The notes below the pieces were generated by a model. The model was not told where the DNA came from. It ran no database searches and saw nothing but the letters and a program-made list of their open reading frames with translations. A stretch of DNA of 55,955 bases from an uncultured Gammaproteobacteria bacterium (GTDB lineage Bacteria; Pseudomonadota; Gammaproteobacteria; GCA-001735895): NCBI GenBank assembly GCA_947259485.1, contig CAMYLU010000019.1, positions 1 through 55,955 on the forward strand, written 5' to 3'. The position numbers and the translations under genes are program-made. This document shows, piece by piece, positions 51,261 to 55,955 of the stretch. Position 1 is the first letter of the stretch, and each line of letters opens with the position of its first letter.

Positions 51261-53942
51261 ATGATAACAAATCGCCCTTTTACTAAACTCTTATCAGTGC
51301 TTGCCCTCGCTGTAGTCCTGTCCGCTTGCGATAGCGGCGGCGTTGGCACCAGTTCCAATCCCGACCTGAGCACCGCCAATAACGGATTCGCGTACACTGG
51401 TGCGGCAGCACGCGACATCGCTGTCAGTAATTTCCAGTTCTACCTGTGGCGGAACGTGACCGACGTAACCCGCTGCGGCGGCTGTCACAACTCAGAAGCC
51501 AGTTCTCCGGTTACCCCGTTATTCTTCGATACCTCCAATGTTAACGTGGCCTACGACGCGACAGTAGCTCGGGATCCGGCACTTCTGGACATGACGACAG
51601 TAAATCCGTTAAACGCGGTATTTGTCGACAAGCTCAACAATGGCCACTTTTGCTGGGAGACTAATGACACGATCTGTGCCACGCTCATAGCTGGCTGGAT
51701 CGACGACTGGAAAAATGCGGCCAATGGCGGCGCTGTTGCGCGCCAGATCAACCTGACCGCTCCGGCCAATATCAGGGACCCAGGCGACTCCAAGTCGTTT
51801 CCCGCCTCCGCGACCACGCTCGGCACCAACGGCACCAGTTTTGCGAATACCGTGTATCCGTTGGTGGAGGGCTCGAATCCGGTAATTAACCTCAATAACT
51901 GCCAGAACTGCCACACCGAAGGCCCGGGTTTGTCGCAGGCGCCGTTTTTTGCCCACATCGATGTCGACGTGGCCTACGAGGCCGCCAAGTCTAAAATGGA
52001 CATCGATACGCCGGCTAACTCACGACTGGCCTTGCGCCTGTTCGAACAGCACAACTGCTGGAGCACCTGTGGCCCCAACGAAGCGTTGATGGTGCAGAGG
52101 ATCACGGATTTTGCCAATGGCATTGCGGTTTCGTCGATCGACCCCACCCTGGTCACCAGTAAGGCATTGACTCTCGGCGAAGGTATTATCGCCTCGGGTG
52201 GTAATCGCGCTGAAACCAATCAATTCGCCATCTGGGAATTCAAAACCGGCTCCGGACTAACCGCGTACGACACCAGCGGTGTCGGCGCCTCGATCAACCT
52301 TTCGCTGATCGGCAGCGTCAACTGGGTTGGCGGCTATGGCCTCGAATTCACCGGCGGACGGGCACAGGCCGATACCATCAGCAGCGACAAGATCTTTACC
52401 TATCTCCAGGATACCCGTGAATATGCTATCGAGGCCTGGGTTATCCCGAACAACGTCACCCAGGAAGACGCCAATATCGTCAGTTACTCTGGCGGTGACC
52501 TTTCGCGTAACTTCACGCTGGGTCAGGATATGTACAACTACGAGTCTTACAACCGGGTTGACTCGGTTATCCCCAATCCTAACGGCGAACCCGTAATGTC
52601 CACCGGGGAAGACGACGAAGAGTTGGCGCAGGCCAGCCTACAGCATGTCGTGATCAACTATGACCCTCTGGATCGCATCGGCAATGGTGCAGGTCGCAGC
52701 ATTTACGTCAACGGCCAGCTGGTCAATAACCTGACTGATAACGCCACGGGATTATCAATCGCAAACGTCTGGGACGATACCTTCGCCTTCATCCTCGGCA
52801 ATGAAATTTCGGGTAGCCGCCCGTGGATGGGGCAGGTCAAAATGGTCGCGTTGCACAGCCAACCATTGCCCGAAACAGATATTCAGCAAAACTTCGACCT
52901 CGGTGTCGGCCAGAAATTCCTGCTGCTATTCTATGTTGGCCATCATCTGGGCGAAACCGGTAATCCCAACAGCTTTATCGTGTTCGAGGTGGCCCAATTC
53001 GACAGCTACAGCTACCTGTTCAACAAACCCACGTTTGTCACCCTCGATGGCAGTGCTCCAAGCACAGACATAAGCATCAAGGGCCTCCGTATCGGTATTA
53101 ACGGCAAGGAGGCGCTGGTAGGCCAGTCTTATTCCAACCTCGACACCAGTGTCATCGCGGCCACCTACGACCCGGCGACCGGCCAAGAGCTGTCTCCAAA
53201 GGGCACCATTATTTCGCTCGAAAAAGGCCCTGATAGCGATGAATTTTTCCTCACCTTCGAGGACTTCAACGGCGTCACCAAGGCCTTTGCCGACACTGTG
53301 CCAACGGTAGCCGCTGATCCGGCTGATCCGGCCAACCCGGCCGAGTCCGATATCGGCATGCGTACCTTCGAGGAAATCAACGCAACCATAGCTGCGATCA
53401 CCGGAGTCCCAGTCATCAACAATGCAGTTGACGGTGTCTACGATGATTACATGCAGCAGTTGCCGACCGTCGAAGCGATAGATGCCTTCCTGCCATCACA
53501 CCAGATGGCGGTTGCTCAGCTGGCATTGACTTCGTGCAGCGAGCTGGTCGATAACAATGGAACCATTCCCCGTAGCGTCTATTTCCCCGGTTTTGTCTTT
53601 ACCGATCCAGAAGGTACAGCGTTTAATACCAGTACTAAACGCGATCAAATCATTCAGCCGTTGCTAACCGCCGCAATGAATGTCGATGTCGGCAATCCGC
53701 TGCTGAACAATTTGACTACACAACCGGATCAGACCGAAATTAGTGACCTTTTGGGCTCGACGTCGCCGCAGGATCTCGATCCGGCATTGGCAGGTGATGC
53801 TTATGACAGCCTGATCACCCAGTTGCTGAATGGCCCCTGTAATGCGCCTGAATGTATCGCGAACAGTGCTAGCCGTACTCAGCAAATCGTGAAATCCGTC
53901 TGCGCCGTCGCCACTGGTGGCGCGGTAATGCTAGTACAATAG
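51261..53942 (+). CDS. Di-heme lipoprotein with LamG-like domain
   Basis: An 893-residue lipoprotein: MITNRPFTKLLSVLALAV then the lipobox LSAC. Two c-type heme sites, CGGCH (C72) and CQNCH (C214), lie in repeated segments, each followed by a cysteine-containing helical stretch (GHFCWETNDTICATLIAGWI and QHNCWSTCGPNEALMVQRI) that looks like a duplicated module. From about residue 390 to 535 a concanavalin/LamG-like domain (YAIEAWVIPNN, HVVINYDPLD, SIYVNGQLVNN) suggests carbohydrate or surface binding. An alanine/proline linker and a helical C-terminal domain end it. The start at 51261 is preferred over an upstream in-frame start inside the previous gene. Confidence 0.78.
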   Translation: MITNRPFTKLLSVLALAVVLSACDSGGVGTSSNPDLSTANNGFAYTGAAARDIAVSNFQFYLWRNVTDVTRCGGCHNSEASSPVTPLFFDTSNVNVAYDATVARDPALLDMTTVNPLNAVFVDKLNNGHFCWETNDTICATLIAGWIDDWKNAANGGAVARQINLTAPANIRDPGDSKSFPASATTLGTNGTSFANTVYPLVEGSNPVINLNNCQNCHTEGPGLSQAPFFAHIDVDVAYEAAKSKMDIDTPANSRLALRLFEQHNCWSTCGPNEALMVQRITDFANGIAVSSIDPTLVTSKALTLGEGIIASGGNRAETNQFAIWEFKTGSGLTAYDTSGVGASINLSLIGSVNWVGGYGLEFTGGRAQADTISSDKIFTYLQDTREYAIEAWVIPNNVTQEDANIVSYSGGDLSRNFTLGQDMYNYESYNRVDSVIPNPNGEPVMSTGEDDEELAQASLQHVVINYDPLDRIGNGAGRSIYVNGQLVNNLTDNATGLSIANVWDDTFAFILGNEISGSRPWMGQVKMVALHSQPLPETDIQQNFDLGVGQKFLLLFYVGHHLGETGNPNSFIVFEVAQFDSYSYLFNKPTFVTLDGSAPSTDISIKGLRIGINGKEALVGQSYSNLDTSVIAATYDPATGQELSPKGTIISLEKGPDSDEFFLTFEDFNGVTKAFADTVPTVAADPADPANPAESDIGMRTFEEINATIAAITGVPVINNAVDGVYDDYMQQLPTVEAIDAFLPSHQMAVAQLALTSCSELVDNNGTIPRSVYFPGFVFTDPEGTAFNTSTKRDQIIQPLLTAAMNVDVGNPLLNNLTTQPDQTEISDLLGSTSPQDLDPALAGDAYDSLITQLLNGPCNAPECIANSASRTQQIVKSVCAVATGGAVMLVQ
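53313..53339 (+). repeat. Short tandem repeat in the LamG gene
   Basis: Two exact copies of GCTGATCCG followed by a diverged third copy (GCCAACCCG) encode an Ala-Asp-Pro-type linker (ADPADPANPAESD) between domains. Such units vary in number by slippage. Confidence 0.6.
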
Positions 53943-53953
53943 GATTCAATATC

Positions 53954-55600
53954 ATGGCCAGATTCAAAAAGAACCAATACGTCCCACCCGAAGCACCGTT
54001 GTTGTACGAAGACCACGGACGTCCCGTCACCCGCCGGCAGTTTATCCGCCAGGGCCTGATGACCGGCTCGGCTAGTGTGCTGTCGGCCGGCGCCTTCAGT
54101 ATGTTCGCTAATCCGAATATGGCGCGTGCGGCGGTCGCACCCGACCTTGACGCCCTTGCCACCGATATCGGCTGCATCCTGGGCGGTGTCGGCGCAGGCC
54201 AAAGCGTACCCTTTATCAGTTTTGACCTAGCCGGAGGCGCTAATTTCGCAGGCTCCAACGTGCTGGTCGGCCAGGGCGGTGGCCAGATGGATCTGTTATC
54301 CACGGCCGGTTACAGCAAACTCGGGCTTCCTGGAGATATGTTACCCGGTCAGGTCCAGAGCCTCTCCGGAATTACAACGCTCAACACAAGTGCAAACGAT
54401 AATTTTACCAATGACGATTTGAATTTACTCTTTCATGCGGACAGCCCGATGCTGTTCGGCATTCTCGAGAAAGCCAGTGCCGCGATCGGCAATGTCGATG
54501 GCGCCGTGATTCCGGCACGCTCGGATAATGACACCGGGAACAACCCCCATAATCCGCTCTACCCGCTGGCAATGACCGGCGCGCGCGGTAGCGTGGTCGA
54601 CCTGATCGGTTCACGCAGCAGCATCTCGGGCGGCAACTCGATGGCGCCGGCGATGTACATCGATCCGAATTTCCAACCCACCAAGGTAGACCGTCCCAGC
54701 GACGTCACCGGGCTGGTGGATGTCGGCGATCTGACCACGATCCTGGGACCGGACGATGTCACCGCGGTGATGGAATCCATCACCCGCATAACCCACAAGA
54801 AACTTCAGCTGGGTACGATTGACACCGGGCTGACCAACGACGATGTGGTCAAGGACCTGGTACGCTGTGGCTACCTCAAGGCTTCCGACATCGCTGACCG
54901 CTTTGCCGGTCAGGAAGTCGATCCGACGCTCGATACCAACATTGCCGGTCCGATCTTTTCGGCAGCCGAACTGGCCAACGATGGCGAGTTCCGCAAAACC
55001 GCCTCGGTTATGAAAATGGTCATGAATGGTTATGCCGCCGGCGGCTGCATCACCATGGGCGGCTATGATTATCACACCGGCGATCGAATTGCTGGCGAAA
55101 ACCGAGATCTGCGGGCCGGGCGCTGCATCGGCGCCTGTCTCGAATATGCACGCCGGCTGGCGTCACCGCTGATGATTTACGTGTTCAGCGATGGCTCGGT
55201 CGCAAGCAATGGCCGGGTCGACGATACCGCAGCGCCAGGCGGCGGTACCGATGGCAACGGTAATATCACCCTCGGCGGCGGCGGCAAAGGCGAATGGACT
55301 GGCGATAACTCCTCGACCGCCTGTTCGTTCTTCCTGGTGTTCGACCCGACGGCTGCTCCTACCCTGGTCGGCACACGCCAGATCGGACGCATGAATGCAG
55401 GCGCTTCCGTGGTCACCTCGGCCACGCCCGCGGCGAATAACGTCAACCTGCTGGTCAACATGGTCATGCTTAACTATATGGCCTTGAACGGACGGGTGTC
55501 GCCCGGAGATACAACCGCCTTCACCAATATTTTTCCGAATCACGGCCTGGGTAACCAGGCAAACCTGAACAGCTTTATTTCATTTGGTTCTTTGGTATAA
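53954..55600 (+). CDS. Tat-exported protein, DUF1501-like
   Basis: A 548-residue protein with a twin-arginine signal (TRRQFIRQG, R27-R28, then a hydrophobic stretch to about residue 60). The mature part has glycine-rich motifs (GGVGAGQSVPFISFDLAGGA, NVLVGQGGGQMDLL), AGGCITMGGYDYHTGD and a later glycine-rich insertion (GNITLGGGGKGEW). It resembles DUF1501-type exported proteins, which are often paired with cytochrome proteins, but the match is distant. Tat export implies that it folds, perhaps with a cofactor, before leaving the cytoplasm. It starts 11 bases after the LamG lipoprotein. Confidence 0.7.
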   Translation: MARFKKNQYVPPEAPLLYEDHGRPVTRRQFIRQGLMTGSASVLSAGAFSMFANPNMARAAVAPDLDALATDIGCILGGVGAGQSVPFISFDLAGGANFAGSNVLVGQGGGQMDLLSTAGYSKLGLPGDMLPGQVQSLSGITTLNTSANDNFTNDDLNLLFHADSPMLFGILEKASAAIGNVDGAVIPARSDNDTGNNPHNPLYPLAMTGARGSVVDLIGSRSSISGGNSMAPAMYIDPNFQPTKVDRPSDVTGLVDVGDLTTILGPDDVTAVMESITRITHKKLQLGTIDTGLTNDDVVKDLVRCGYLKASDIADRFAGQEVDPTLDTNIAGPIFSAAELANDGEFRKTASVMKMVMNGYAAGGCITMGGYDYHTGDRIAGENRDLRAGRCIGACLEYARRLASPLMIYVFSDGSVASNGRVDDTAAPGGGTDGNGNITLGGGGKGEWTGDNSSTACSFFLVFDPTAAPTLVGTRQIGRMNAGASVVTSATPAANNVNLLVNMVMLNYMALNGRVSPGDTTAFTNIFPNHGLGNQANLNSFISFGSLV

Positions 55601-55624
55601 GCTACCGATTTAGGTGCGCTTCCC

Positions 55625-55955
55625 ATGTCGGAGTATCTGGCAGGCATAACCATTGGTTTGCCTAAGCAGGTTCTAGCCCTGCTCGTCTTCCTGGCCCTGC
55701 AGCTATTCAGCCAGACACCCGTGTTTGCGGACTGGTATCAACAGCAGCGTGACCTCATGGGCACCCGTATTTCGGTCGAGCTCTGGCATGAAGAAACCGA
55801 CCTTGCGAATGAGTGCAGCGAAAGGGTTTTCGCCGAGATGAGGCGTATCGAGGCGCTGATGAGCTCGTATAAGGAAGATAGCGAACTCACCTACATCAAT
55901 AATAACGCCGCCTTCCGCGCCGTTGAAATCAGCGATGAAATGATGCATCTCATCA
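55625..55955 (+). CDS. apbE: FAD:protein FMN transferase ApbE (partial, runs off the window)
   Basis: The first 110 residues only. A signal peptide (about 1-35: VLALLVFLALQLFSQTPVFA) is followed by RDLMGTRISVELWHEE, the standard ApbE N-terminus, and EMRRIEALMSSYKEDSEL. ApbE attaches FMN covalently to Ser or Thr of exported proteins. It lies 24 bases after the Tat-exported gene and in the same operon. No canonical flavinylation target was recognised in the window, so its substrate may lie beyond the right end. Confidence 0.88.
   Translation, partial: MSEYLAGITIGLPKQVLALLVFLALQLFSQTPVFADWYQQQRDLMGTRISVELWHEETDLANECSERVFAEMRRIEALMSSYKEDSELTYINNNAAFRAVEISDEMMHLI

Noticed and set aside
50467-51270. 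Long minus-strand ORF opposite the mono-heme gene
   Set aside because: It mirrors the coding frame of a gene with a signal peptide and heme motif; its composition is typical of a shadow frame.
51380-51420. AYTGAAARD in the LamG lipoprotein as an ApbE flavinylation site
   Set aside because: It lacks the terminal Ser/Thr of the usual motif and the surrounding region is not an FMN-binding domain.

Overview
The window looks like a chromosomal segment of a gammaproteobacterium, probably an uncultivated marine one. Supporting signs are the gene set (ccmA-I type I cytochrome c maturation, flgA/M/N beside flgBCDEF, dapC-dapD-yffB-dapE-gluQ, ispF-nagZ, a methylthioinosine phosphorylase) and promoter types typical of the group (sigma-54, sigma-28, sigma-32, FNR-like). 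No rRNA, tRNA, IS element, prophage or CRISPR array was recognised. Assignments rest on reading motifs, not on database searches.

Layout. 1-2.6 kb: two small membrane ORFs, a choline-kinase-like phosphotransferase and an unrecognised protein. 2.7-7.2 kb: an Hsp20 gene with a sigma-32 promoter and a 1269-residue cytosolic hybrid histidine kinase ending in an EAL domain. 7.5-14.2 kb: a thioredoxin-fold protein, a VWA/coiled-coil membrane pair, an acyltransferase-hydrolase fusion and a diguanylate cyclase. 14.2-18.7 kb: a tightly overlapping operon ispF-nagZ-mscS-hpt-MTIP-nudix. 18.8-19.8 kb: heme A synthase. 19.9-26.6 kb: a flagellar rod/hook region with divergent flgBCDEF and flgA/flgM/flgN; downstream of flgF lie a HugZ-like protein and a frame-disrupted gene instead of flgG. 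26.9-31.4 kb: lysine/diaminopimelate genes and gluQ. 31.5-38.7 kb: a rhodanese, then the complete ccmABCDEFGHI operon, including a short ccmD, with two FNR-like palindromes upstream. 38.8-41.7 kb: a small soluble protein, a cation diffusion facilitator and an MFS carrier.

41.7-55.96 kb (runs off the end): a divergent 11-gene locus that is the most unusual part of the window. The minus arm encodes a PD40/HzsA-like lipoprotein with two CXXCH heme sites, an SH3/beta-barrel protein, a second beta-barrel protein, a TlpA thioredoxin, a DUF4266 lipoprotein, a DUF3570 outer-membrane protein and a TpsB/FhaC-type transporter. The plus arm encodes a secreted mono-heme protein, a LamG-containing di-heme lipoprotein, a Tat-exported protein and the start of ApbE (FAD:protein FMN transferase). 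Every product has an export signal. Heme attachment would be supplied by the ccm operon just upstream, thiol reduction by TlpA and flavin attachment by ApbE. I infer an extracytoplasmic redox or surface-conversion system; its substrate cannot be read from the sequence.
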